DNA of 64,000 nt from Longimicrobiales bacterium (GTDB taxonomy: Bacteria; Gemmatimonadota; Gemmatimonadetes; Longimicrobiales; Gaopeijiaceae). Below are positions 55,399 through 64,000 of the stretch, one piece after another (within the stretch, counting starts at the first letter, position 1; each line of letters starts with the position of its first letter). The notes below the pieces were generated by a model that saw nothing but the letters and a program-made list of their open reading frames with translations, did not search any database and was not told the DNA's origin. Location: positions 800,501 through 864,500 of the forward strand of contig CATQHQ010000002.1 of NCBI GenBank assembly GCA_958296005.1. Direction: 5' to 3'. The translations under genes were made by a program, and so were the position numbers.

Positions 55399-56613
55399 AT
55401 GTTCATCGTCAAGGAAACGATCCTCGTGGCAATGGCCTCGATCCGAGCCAACGCCCTTCGCTCCGCCCTCACGACCTTGGGCATCGTCATCGGGTCGGCG
55501 GCGGTGATCACAATGGTCGCGCTCGGCGAAGGGGCCCAGCGACGGGTTCAGGAACAGATCGAGACGATGGGCACCAACATCCTCACGGTGCGCCCCGGCC
55601 AGGGCTTCTTTCGGGGCGTCGCCAGCGGCAGCCGCCGACTTGAAGAGGACGACGCCGTGGCCCTCCGGGACCAAGTGGGCGACAAGTACGAGATCGCCCC
55701 GGAGATCGAGTCCCGGTTGCAGGTTTCCTACCTGCGCTGGAACTCGTCCAATTCGGTGGTGGGGACGTGGCCCTCGTACTTCTCGGTCCACAGCCACGAG
55801 GTGGCGCACGGCCGCTTCTTCGACGAAGGCGAAGTGCAGGGTCGCCGCAGAGTGGCGGTGCTGGGGTCCAACCTTCCCGACGACCTCGGCACGCCTGCGC
55901 AGCTCCTGGTCGGCCGGACGATCCAGATCCGGGGGATCCCCTTCGAGGTCGTGGGCGTGCTTGAGGAGAAGGGCGGTGCCATGTGGATGCAGCCCGACGA
56001 CCAGGTGTTCGTGCCCCTCTCCACGGCGATGTACAGGGTGATGGGCGGCCGGGACCGGCTACGCTCCGTCTACGTCGCGGCGGCCTCCCCCGAGCTGCTG
56101 GACCCGGCGTGGGCCGACATCGATCGGGTGATCCGGAGGGAGCATCGCATCCTCCCCAGCGAGGAAGCCGACTTCAGCATCCAGAAGTCGTCCGACATCC
56201 TGGAGACGTTCGGCGAGGCGCAGCAGACGTTCAGCCTCCTCCTGGCGGGAATCGCGGCGATCAGCTTGCTGGTGGGCGGAATCGGGATCATGAACATCAT
56301 GCTGGTGAGCGTGACGGAGCGAACCCGAGAGATCGGCGTACGAAAGGCTCTAGGCGCCACCCGGAAGACGATCCTCTTCCAGTTCCTCGTGGAGGCGTTG
56401 GCGCTGTGCATCCTAGGGGGGCTCCTGGGGGTTCTGGCGGGTATCGGCGGCGCGGAGGGCTTCACCCGACTCGCCGGCTGGGAGACGGCGGTGGCAGTGG
56501 AGGCGGTGGTCGCCGCGCTGGGCGTGGCCGTGGCGATCGGCCTCTTCTTCGGGATATGGCCGGCTCGCCGCGCCTCGCTCCTCGACCCGATCGACGCCCT
56601 GCGGTACGAGTAG
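55399..56613 (+). CDS. MacB/FtsX-type ABC permease
   Basis: Inner-membrane permease, 404 residues. The topology is one N-terminal helix (SALTTLGIVIGSAAVITMVAL, about 16-36), a large periplasmic MacB core domain (40-270), and three C-terminal helices beginning near residues 283, 333 and 367 with the family motif ERTREIGVRKALGATRKTI after the second helix. It lacks its own ATPase, which is supplied by the gene at 53092. Mechanotransmission pumps of this sort export peptides, antibiotics or lipoproteins; the cargo is unknown. Confidence 0.93.
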   Translation: MFIVKETILVAMASIRANALRSALTTLGIVIGSAAVITMVALGEGAQRRVQEQIETMGTNILTVRPGQGFFRGVASGSRRLEEDDAVALRDQVGDKYEIAPEIESRLQVSYLRWNSSNSVVGTWPSYFSVHSHEVAHGRFFDEGEVQGRRRVAVLGSNLPDDLGTPAQLLVGRTIQIRGIPFEVVGVLEEKGGAMWMQPDDQVFVPLSTAMYRVMGGRDRLRSVYVAAASPELLDPAWADIDRVIRREHRILPSEEADFSIQKSSDILETFGEAQQTFSLLLAGIAAISLLVGGIGIMNIMLVSVTERTREIGVRKALGATRKTILFQFLVEALALCILGGLLGVLAGIGGAEGFTRLAGWETAVAVEAVVAALGVAVAIGLFFGIWPARRASLLDPIDALRYE

Positions 56614-56681
56614 CCGGTCCAGCAGTGCTCCGGCGGACGCGCCGCCCTCGGCGGATGCGCCCTACCTAGTCCCTGGACCGG
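56614..56681. terminator. Nested inverted repeats between convergent operons
   Basis: CCGGTCCA (56614-56621) is exactly complementary to TGGACCGG (56674-56681), and a tighter hairpin GGCGG/CCGCC (56632-56646) lies inside. The structure spans the end of the permease gene and the stop of the PDZ gene at 56662, suiting a bidirectional terminator, although no U-tract is present. Confidence 0.4.
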
Positions 56682-57843
56682 CGGGGACCCTGGGGGGATA
56701 CCAAACCGTTGCCCGCGCACCTCGGCGCACCACGACGATCTCGTACGGAGGTCCCGTCTCTGCAAGGACGGTTCGCAGCGTCGCCAGCGTCGGAGTCTCG
56801 CGGCCGGCCGCGGCGACGATCACGTCTCCGGGCTGGAAACCTGCCGCCGCGGCAGGGGTACGGGGAAGCACGTCGGTGAGCAGGACCCCGGCGGCGTTGC
56901 CGAAGTAGCGTCCCAGCTCCGTGGTCAGATTCCTGGCCAGCGCCCCGCCGAAGACGAAGGGGTTGTCCAGAAGGGCGGAGGTCATCAGGCGCACTCGCCA
57001 CGACGCTTCGCTTCGGGCGGGTCGCAGCGCGGGACCGCCGCCTCCCTCGGCCTCGGCCGGGGTCGCGTAGCCGTCTTCGGTAATCCGCAAACGTTCCTGG
57101 GACGACCGAACCTCCTCCCCGACGCGGCGGATTGCGGCCTGGGTCAGGGAGTCCGCGCGCCGGGCGGTTCCGGGCAGATCGCCCAGGAGGTCGAACGAGC
57201 GAGTGCGGGACCAAGACCGTCCGACTTGGCCGGTCGGGGATGTGGCGACGCGGAGCAGCGAATCCATCGTCCGCAGCAGGCGGACCTGGATCGCAGCGAA
57301 CTCGTGGCGGGCGCGCTCGTCGGAAGCGAACCGGTCCGGCGCGAACCCCACGACCGCGGCAGGCGGGTCGCCCGCAACTACCGTCGCCTCCTGCACGGCG
57401 CCGTTTCGACGGAGCCGAAGCCGAACGACGCGTCCCGGCGGGATCTCCGTCGCGAAGCGGATCCACGTCCCCCAGCCTGTGAAGACTGCACTGTCCACGG
57501 CCAGCACCCGGTCGCCCGGCAGGACGCCGCCGATGTCGGCCGGACCCCCGGGGTACACGTCGGCGACGACCACGGCGATCGAGTCCTCCGGCGTTCCAAG
57601 GGTCGGGGCGCGCACGTCGATGCGGATGCCCAGCCACCCCGCCTGCCGTCCGTCCCTGACGGCCAGCGTGTCCCGCGCGTCTGTGGCGTCCTGTGCGGCT
57701 GCGGCCTCCGGCAGAGCCGTCGCAACGAAGCACGCGAGGGGGAGTACGCGCGCCAAGCGAACGAGCGCCGCGCCCGCCGTCCGCCCGGCCAGACTGGCCA
57801 GCGGCCGGCGTCGTTGGCGATCAACGATCGGGGTCAGTGCCAA
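56662..57843 (-). CDS. Exported PDZ-domain protein
   Basis: A 393-residue exported protein with two PDZ-like domains. A signal segment (LARVLPLACFVATALPEAAAAQ) lies near residues 30-51 if translation begins at TTG 57843. The first PDZ (about 60-150) has GWLGIRIDVRAP and GGPADIGGVLPGDRVLAV; the second (about 305-385) has LTDVLPRTPAAAAGFQPGDVIVAAAG. The middle is helical. No protease domain (Ser-His-Asp) is visible, so it may be a scaffold or sensor rather than a DegP-type protease. The TTG overlaps the anti-sigma-like stop by 10 bp, tying it to the sigma operon. Confidence 0.78.
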   Translation of the reverse strand: MALTPIVDRQRRRPLASLAGRTAGAALVRLARVLPLACFVATALPEAAAAQDATDARDTLAVRDGRQAGWLGIRIDVRAPTLGTPEDSIAVVVADVYPGGPADIGGVLPGDRVLAVDSAVFTGWGTWIRFATEIPPGRVVRLRLRRNGAVQEATVVAGDPPAAVVGFAPDRFASDERARHEFAAIQVRLLRTMDSLLRVATSPTGQVGRSWSRTRSFDLLGDLPGTARRADSLTQAAIRRVGEEVRSSQERLRITEDGYATPAEAEGGGGPALRPARSEASWRVRLMTSALLDNPFVFGGALARNLTTELGRYFGNAAGVLLTDVLPRTPAAAAGFQPGDVIVAAAGRETPTLATLRTVLAETGPPYEIVVVRRGARATVWYPPRVPAGPGTR

Positions 57844-58520
57844 AACTCTTGGCTCGCTAGCCGGAGGAGGTTCTCCTGTTCTCTCGTCGCCGACACGTAC
57901 ACCGTGTTGAGGAACGGGTCGCCGGGAGACTCGTGCAACGCCGTCTGGCTGGCGGTTCGGATCAGTTCCATGAACTGCGCCCTGGAGGCCGGGTCCGGCG
58001 CGGCCGGCAACAGGCCCTGAGAGCGCAGGTGGCGCTGGTAGGCGTCGAACGCCGCCGCCCACTGCTCCTCGGCGGATTCCACGGCTGTCCTCGCTTCTTC
58101 CACCGTGGCGAAGGAGGTGCCCACCGTCGTGCCGTCGTCCGGGGTTGTCGTGGGGAGGGCCGCCCGGGCGTCCAGCGCGCCCAGCGCTTGAACGTCCATA
58201 CGGGGCGCCAACGCAGCCCCGAACCCCGTCCCTCCGGCGAAGAGCACCAGCGCCGCTGCCGCTTGCAACCACCTCCGCGAGACCGCGAACCGACGTTGGC
58301 GGCCCCGGATCAGCCCAACCGCCACCAAGCGGTCCCGGAGCTGATCCCACCCGTCCGGCGGCGGCAGCACCGCCGGCAGGTCCTTGAGGGCCGCACTCTG
58401 GGCTCGGAGCGCCTCCAGCCGTCGGCGGGCATCCGGGTCCCGGTTCAGGACTGCCTGTTCTTCCGGCGTCGGCTGCTCGTCGACCAGCCGGGCCAACTGT
58501 TCGAGTGTCAACCGTTCCAT
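57834..58520 (-). CDS. Anti-sigma-factor-like membrane protein
   Basis: A 228-residue protein with a cytoplasmic N-terminal region (about 1-85, opening MERLTLEQLARLVDEQPTPE), one transmembrane helix near 86-104 (LQAAAALVLFAGGTGFGAALA) and a periplasmic domain. The layout and the overlap of 13 bp with the upstream sigma gene match anti-sigma factors, though no HxxxCxxC zinc motif is seen. The periplasmic domain is helical with no recognised fold. Confidence 0.72.
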   Translation of the reverse strand: MERLTLEQLARLVDEQPTPEEQAVLNRDPDARRRLEALRAQSAALKDLPAVLPPPDGWDQLRDRLVAVGLIRGRQRRFAVSRRWLQAAAALVLFAGGTGFGAALAPRMDVQALGALDARAALPTTTPDDGTTVGTSFATVEEARTAVESAEEQWAAAFDAYQRHLRSQGLLPAAPDPASRAQFMELIRTASQTALHESPGDPFLNTVYVSATREQENLLRLASQEFWH

Positions 58521-59140
58521 GCTGCGATTTCCTTGGCTTCTTGTTCATGCTCGGCCAGCATCCGCCGCATCTTGGCGCGAGCCTTGAACAACTGGGACTT
58601 GGACGTTCCCGGGGCGACCCCCAGGGCCTCCCCGATCTCCTCGTGGGTGCGGCCCTCCACGTCGTGAAGCACCAGCACCTGTCGCATCCCCGGCGGAAGC
58701 AGATCCAGTGCTTCCTCCAGTCTTCGCTGCAGAAGGACGTCGCGGACCTGAGGGGCCACGGCGATCACCTCGGGCAACCGCGCCTCCCGCTCCCGCCTCG
58801 TCTTCTGCTTCCGCTCCAGCTGAAGGGCCGTGTTGACGGCGATCCGGTGCAGCCAAGTGGAAAAGCGCGCCTCCCCGCGGAACTTGGGCAACGCCCGAAA
58901 GGCGCGGATCCATGCCTCCTGGGCGTAGTCCTGAGCCAGGTCGTCGGCGCCTGCGATCCGCCGGACGACGGCGTACACCCGAGGGGCGTACCGGTCGTAC
59001 AGGCCGCGGGCGGCGCGTTCGTCCCCCTCGCAGGCTCGGCGAATCAGTTCGCGTGTCGATTCGGCTTCGATGGTTCGTTCCGGTCGCTGGTCCCCGTCCA
59101 GCGGGAGCCGTCGGTTGCCGCGGTGGATCGTTCCCTTCAA
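58508..59140 (-). CDS. ECF-type RNA polymerase sigma factor
   Basis: Sigma-70 family ECF factor of about 210 residues. Region 2 contains YDRYAPRVYAVVRRIAG and DLAQDYAQEAWIRAFRALPKF; region 4 contains HDVEGRTHEEIGEALGVAPG and KSQLFKARAKMRRML. I use the TTG at 59140 because the frame has no ATG or GTG near the start of similarity; the true start may be somewhat further in. It heads a three-gene operon (sigma, anti-sigma-like, PDZ). The 111 bp upstream of it show no promoter I can name. Confidence 0.88.
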   Translation of the reverse strand: MKGTIHRGNRRLPLDGDQRPERTIEAESTRELIRRACEGDERAARGLYDRYAPRVYAVVRRIAGADDLAQDYAQEAWIRAFRALPKFRGEARFSTWLHRIAVNTALQLERKQKTRREREARLPEVIAVAPQVRDVLLQRRLEEALDLLPPGMRQVLVLHDVEGRTHEEIGEALGVAPGTSKSQLFKARAKMRRMLAEHEQEAKEIAAWNG

Positions 59141-59251
59141 CCTCGTAGGACGCGGTTGGCCAAAGCAGGGTTGCCCGGCACCAAGATAGAGTTGCCCCGG
59201 GACGCCTTCCAAGGGCGCCGTTGGCCGAAGTGCCCGGCGTGGTCCGCATAG

Positions 59252-60766
59252 GCCGCCAGCGGACGGCCGTGGCGTGTGCGGTACGTGGGGAGCGGCGAGG
59301 ACGCGGAGACGGGCCCGGCGGGCTGGGAGTTCGAGGTGGTGGTCGCGGACCGGGGCGGGCTGACGGACCGGGCGCCGGTGACGGTGGCGCTGTTGGACGT
59401 GAACGAGGCGCCGGCGTTCGCCGACTCGGCGTACGCTTTCGAGCTGGCGGAGAACGCGCGCGGGCCGCGGGACCTGGGGCGCGTGGAGGCGACGGCTGTG
59501 GACGCGGGCGACGTGCTGACGTACGGCCTGGCGAGCGGGGACGCGGCGCGGTTCGAGGTGGACGGTACGAGCGGCGAGGTGCGGTACGTGGGCGGCGGCG
59601 AGAACTACGAGGATGGGCCGCCGCGGTACGCGCTGGTGGTGCGGGTGGTGGACGCAGGTGGGCTGGCCGACGAGGCGGGCGTGGTGGTGACGGTCCTGGA
59701 CGTGAACGAGGGCCCGGAGGCGGTGGGTGGGATCGCGCCGAAGGTCCTGGAGGCGTACGGCGCGGCGGCGGAAGAGGAGCTGGGGCCGTACTTCCGGGAC
59801 CCGGACGGCGATGCGTTGAGCTACGCGGCGGAGTCGTCGGCGCCGGGGGTGGCGCTGGCGGCGGTGACGGAGTCGGGCCGGCTGTCGATCGCGCCGCAGG
59901 CGATCGGAGTGGCGACGGTGACGGTGCGGGCGACGGATCCGGGCGGACTGGAGGCGATGCAGCAGGTGCAGGTGACGGTGGAGGCGTCGAGGTCGGAGCG
60001 GGAGCGGGCGCTGAGGCTGGTGCGGATCCAGTCCGCCGACGCGACGGAGCTGGCGGGAGTGACGGCCAACGCGCAGCGGGTGCGGCTGGCGCCGGAGCTG
60101 AGCGGCCAGTGGGCGGTGGGCGGCGCATCGGTTCGCACGCGCGTTGAGCTGGGCGGTCGGCTGGACCGCGGCGACGCCGAGACGGGGATGGGTGCCGAGG
60201 CGGGCGCCGAGCTGGGGTTCACCCACCGCGCCAGCGGGTTCAGCGTGGACGCCCGGGGCCGGACGCTGCTGGTCCACCAGGCCGAGGACTTCAAGGAGTG
60301 GAACGCGAGCGTCGCGTTGCGGCTCCAGCCCGGTCGGGACCAGGGCGGGCTGTCGTTCTCGCTCGAGCCGTCGTGGGGCGCCGGTGGCGGCGGTGCTGGT
60401 GCCCTCTGGCAGACGCGCGGCCGGCTCGGCCCGCAGGCCATGGGCGGCCCACAGGCCATGGCGCAGGACGCCGACGCCCCAGGCTTGACCCCGGCCCGGC
60501 TGGCGATGGAGCTGGGCTGGGGCGCGGTCCTGCCCGGCGGCGGCCAGATCAGGCCGTTCGGCCGTTGGAGTCGTGAAGGGACAGGCGGCTACCGCCTCAA
60601 CGTCGGCACGCAGTAGTCGGTGCTGGGCGGCCAGCCCGGCGAAGACCAAGCCCAGGGTGCCCGGGGCCTGCGTCTGATGATCGACCTCTTCGGCGAGCAG
60701 GCGGACACCGGCCTGGAGCCCACAGAGCGCCGCCTAGGACTCCTCGGCCGAATCGAGTTCAGATAA
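59252..60766 (+). pseudogene. Remnant of a cadherin-repeat / beta-barrel outer-membrane protein
   Basis: The reading frame opens after a stop at 59249-59251 with no start codon, signal peptide or Shine-Dalgarno. It encodes two cadherin-like repeats (RYVGSGEDAETGP... ending VTVALLDVNEAPAF, then RYVGGGENYEDGP ending VTVLDVNEGP), an Ig/cadherin-like segment, then a C-terminal beta-barrel of the autotransporter kind (PFGRWSREGTGGYRLNVGTQ). A TAG at 60614-60616 interrupts it. The same frame continues for 49 more codons as SVLGGQPGEDQAQGARG... to LLGRIEFR and a TAA at 60764. Homologues would be expected to have a sense codon at the TAG. It is therefore truncated at the 5' end and broken near the 3' end. 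Adhesion role is inferred from family. Confidence 0.78.
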
Positions 60767-60843
60767 GGCAGATCGCCCGCCCGCGGGCGCGAGGAATGCT
60801 CTACTCTCTAGGCAAGGGCCCCTGCCGCCTGGGCCAGAAAGTC
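60678..60843 (+). repeat. Direct repeat, copy A
   Basis: This stretch covers the last codons of the barrel pseudogene and the 3' end of the Rpn gene. It recurs in the same orientation, with scattered substitutions and a few indels, at 62318-62487. The identical core includes TCGACCTCTTCGGCGAGCAG and CTCCTCGGCCGAATCGAGTT. Confidence 0.85.
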
Positions 60844-61947
60844 GCGGCCGCTCCCGCAGTCGATGATCAGGTCGGCGACCTCGGCAACTCCCTCCAGGTC
60901 CGCTGCACCCTCCAGCAACGCGGCAAGCCCCTCCGCCGTCTCCGAACCGAACTTCCGCCGCGCTTGGCGCACCAGCGTGATCCGCTGCCCGAGCACCTCG
61001 CCTTCCTGCCGACCTTCCTGCCGACCTTCCTGCCGACCTTCCTGCCGACCCTCCTCGAGTCCCTTCCGACGGGCTTCTCGGCGCTCCGCCGCCCACCACG
61101 TATCCACGACTGGGCTCGCCAGGTCCTCCAGCTCCCGCAACTTCGCCATCTCTTCCTCCTTGGCTCCCTCTTCGATCATCGAACTCAGCACCCACTCCAC
61201 CAGCGCCCGTCTCGCCGGACTGTCCTCCGGCAGCAACTCCCGCAACGTCGCCAGCGCCTCGTCAAATTCGGCCCGGTCCCGGGCGTAGCGCAACCTCAAC
61301 CCAGCCGTCCGGGGCGTGTCCGCCCGCGTCAGCCCCTTCGCCTCCTCCGCCTCCGACACCAACAGGAACTCGTGGCCGAGGGCGAACGGCAGGAACGCCT
61401 TCGCCTCCTCCGTCAGCATCTCCTCGAGGCGGGTCGGCGCGTCCCACGGCTTGGCCCCGAGGTACACGACGATCGGCAACACCGGCGGTAGCTTCCGCCG
61501 CTTTCGCACCTCCGGGTCCTTGGCGAGCTCCTCGTAGACCAGGGCCGTCTCCAACAGGATGCGCACCGGCATGAGCCAGTCCACCGTGGACTGGACCTCG
61601 AAGAGGAAGACCACGTAGAGCCACGAGTCCCGGAACGGCGCCTTCCACACCATGTCCGCGTGGCGGACGGCTCTGGACTTGCTGTCGACGTACTCGGTCG
61701 GCCCCTTCCGGAGCTTGGCGAGCTCCACGTCCGCGACGATCCTCCCGAAGACATGCTTGCCCAGGAACTCGTCCACCATGCCCTTGTCGCCGTAGAAGCC
61801 CTTGGCACTCTTGTCCTTTGGCTGGTGGATCGCCTTGCGGCGAACCTCGTCCCGGGGAGGCGCTTCGTCAGAAGGCATGTCCTGGGACGCATCCCGCTCG
61901 GGGGGCTCGCCTGCGGGACTCCGATCTCGGGGGCCGGCAGCTGCCAT
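60808..61947 (-). CDS. Rpn-family recombination-promoting nuclease (PD-(D/E)XK)
   Basis: Member of the Rpn/transposase_31 family, DNA nucleases that raise RecA-independent recombination in E. coli. The 379-residue product has a disordered, charged N-terminus (1-45), then the nuclease core: FGRIVADVELAKLRKGP, RAVRHADMVWK with the catalytic Asp, and YVVFLFEVQSTVDWLMPVR with the ExQ motif. A C-terminal helical region carries a four-fold EGRQ repeat, and it ends RDFLAQAAGALA. The start ATG at 61947 is used. It is flanked by a direct repeat whose second copy holds a wrecked duplicate of its own 3' end. Confidence 0.85.
   Translation of the reverse strand: MAAAGPRDRSPAGEPPERDASQDMPSDEAPPRDEVRRKAIHQPKDKSAKGFYGDKGMVDEFLGKHVFGRIVADVELAKLRKGPTEYVDSKSRAVRHADMVWKAPFRDSWLYVVFLFEVQSTVDWLMPVRILLETALVYEELAKDPEVRKRRKLPPVLPIVVYLGAKPWDAPTRLEEMLTEEAKAFLPFALGHEFLLVSEAEEAKGLTRADTPRTAGLRLRYARDRAEFDEALATLRELLPEDSPARRALVEWVLSSMIEEGAKEEEMAKLRELEDLASPVVDTWWAAERREARRKGLEEGRQEGRQEGRQEGRQEGEVLGQRITLVRQARRKFGSETAEGLAALLEGAADLEGVAEVADLIIDCGSGRDFLAQAAGALA
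61002..61049 (-). repeat. Four tandem 12-bp repeats inside the Rpn gene
   Basis: CTTCCTGCCGAC repeats four times without change (61002-61013, 61014-61025, 61026-61037, 61038-61049), encoding EGRQ x4 on the minus strand. In-frame 12-bp units allow length change by slippage without breaking the frame. Confidence 0.9.
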
Positions 61948-62317
61948 GGGCGCCTCTCCTCGAAGGGCGTGGTCGGGGTTCCGGCGACCTCGGCCGACAA
62001 TGGTCCTCGGAGGGTCACGGACCTAGCGCGGAGGCCCGCCGGATATGAGCTCCCTAAAGCGTCGCGACTCGAGATGGGCGCTTCCATGGCTGGATGGGAC
62101 GCCGGCGAATTTGGGCGCGCCGCCTGCCGCTGAAGCCGCCGGGCGACTGTCGCTGCGGCCGACCACGGCGGCAACGATCCCAGGCTCCACCATCGACTAG
62201 AAGATGGACGACCGGGCGCAGATCGGAGACCAATTCACAAAGCTGTCCGCGACCGCGGTGTCGTGACGGAAGTAGCGCGCACGAATGGCAGTGCCATAGG
62301 GAAGGCCTGGATTCCGC
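61948..62317. other. Non-coding gap upstream of the Rpn gene
   Basis: About 370 bp with no open frame that looks like protein, no tRNA and no clear promoter consensus. It presumably holds the Rpn promoter and decayed sequence. Confidence 0.5.
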
Positions 62318-62510
62318 TGATCGACCTCTTCGGCGAGCAGGCGGATACCGGCGTGGAGCCCACAGAACACCGCATAGGACTCCTCGGCCGAATCGAGTTC
62401 AGATAAGGCGGATTACCACGCCTGCGGGCACGAGGGATTGCCCTGCTCTACCTAGGCCAGGGCTCCTGCCGCCTGAGCCAGAAAGTCTCCGAGCCGAACT
62501 TCCGCCCGGG
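62318..62510. pseudogene. Second, internally deleted copy of the barrel-Rpn junction (direct repeat copy B)
   Basis: 62318-62487 matches 60678-60843. On the plus strand it still reads LIDLFGEQADTG and LLGRIEFR followed by TAA, the end of a barrel protein with no body in front. On the minus strand it reads DFLAQAAGALA, the Rpn C-terminus. Directly after, sequence resembling 60945-60969 (TCCGAGCCGAACTTCCGCCC) follows, so about 100 bp of the Rpn 3' coding region is missing in this copy. Neither gene could be expressed from here. Confidence 0.78.
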
Positions 62511-62575
62511 GCGTCGGCGTGCCAGCTTTAGCCTCCCCTCTTTCTCCAAACCGCCAGCCTCCGAGCGGCTGCCCC

Positions 62576-63798
<1,223 letters not shown>

Positions 63799-63802
<4 letters not shown>

Positions 63803-64000
63803 CGGGCGAGCTCTTCGCCGGACTGGCGGCGCTCGCGCTGGTCGCGGGGGTGGCGGCACGGCGACGGATACTTCGCCGGACGGGGCGAGCCAGTGCGGGC
63901 CTCTCCGACGACGACGTGCTGCAGATCGAGGAGGACGGCGTGCTGGTCCGAGAGGACGAGTCGTTGGACATGGACGAGATCCGCGAGGCAGAAGAGCAGT
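63799..64000 (+). CDS. Small membrane protein with acidic tail (3' partial)
   Basis: GTG at 63799 overlaps the thrC stop, and the frame is open to the window edge. The visible 67 residues are one hydrophobic helix (LFAGLAALALVAGVAARRR), a basic patch, then an acidic stretch with VLQIEEDGVLVREDESLDMDE in its middle. I recognise no family. Coupling to thrC and codon use support a real gene. Confidence 0.6.

Noticed and set aside
61002-61049. CRISPR-like repeat
   Set aside because: Units are 12 bp, directly adjacent without spacers, in frame inside a coding gene, and no cas genes are nearby.
60808-61947. Active transposon
   Set aside because: Although Rpn proteins are often labelled transposase, there are no terminal inverted repeats or target-site duplications; the flanking repeats are copies of coding ends.

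Overview
The window is very GC-rich, densely packed and from a Gram-negative-type bacterium: there is a TonB-dependent receptor, a TolC-family outer-membrane protein, periplasmic adaptors and a TRAP binding protein. The mix (many ECF sigma factors with downstream membrane proteins, MacAB-like exporters, an atypical CcmH-like protein, short acidic-tailed membrane proteins, many GTG/TTG starts and 4-nt ATGA/GTGA overlaps) would fit Gemmatimonadota or a related lineage. That placement is inference; no rRNA is present.

Layout. 1-2.85 kb: a TRAP transporter with the binding protein (5' end outside the window) convergent to its two permease genes. 2.9-12.1 kb: an EEP-family hydrolase, then a minus-strand run sbcD-sbcC / nfuA-like-pyrC-gpmI (DNA end processing, Fe-S assembly, pyrimidine synthesis, glycolysis). 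12.2-16.5 kb: a TonB receptor, a Schlafen/AlbA-type ATPase regulator and a small membrane protein. 16.6-28.4 kb: a visibly less GC-rich defence island. It holds a two-gene Druantia type III-like pair (2089-aa DruE helicase with DUF1998, 1160-aa DruH-like partner) beside a beta-class DNA methyltransferase and a PD-(D/E)XK nuclease that form a compact restriction-modification pair. 28.4-32.3 kb: a Tat-exported metallo-beta-lactamase-fold protein and a HerA-NurA pair.

32.5-45 kb is a long plus-strand housekeeping run: SDR, glycyl-tRNA synthetase, an NSS transporter, an unknown protein, endonuclease III, an HD protein, a GPP34(GOLPH3)-cytochrome P450 fusion, a 37-residue MetS-like transporter subunit, carB and an HDAC-family deacetylase whose 3' end runs into an antisense tRNA-Ala(UGC). 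45.1-50.3 kb: CcmH-like protein, M24 peptidase, PriA, HNH nuclease and a small unknown.

50.3-56.6 kb is a translationally coupled module: ECF sigma factor, membrane-anchored protein, periplasmic Spy-like protein, TolC, ABC ATPase, lipoprotein adaptor and FtsX/MacB permease. It faces a second minus-strand ECF sigma / anti-sigma-like / PDZ operon. 59.2-62.5 kb is a decayed zone: a cadherin-repeat/beta-barrel pseudogene, an Rpn-family nuclease gene, and a second, internally deleted copy of the segment joining them. The window closes with threonine synthase and the start of a small membrane protein gene. I see no CRISPR array, insertion sequence, rRNA or riboswitch.
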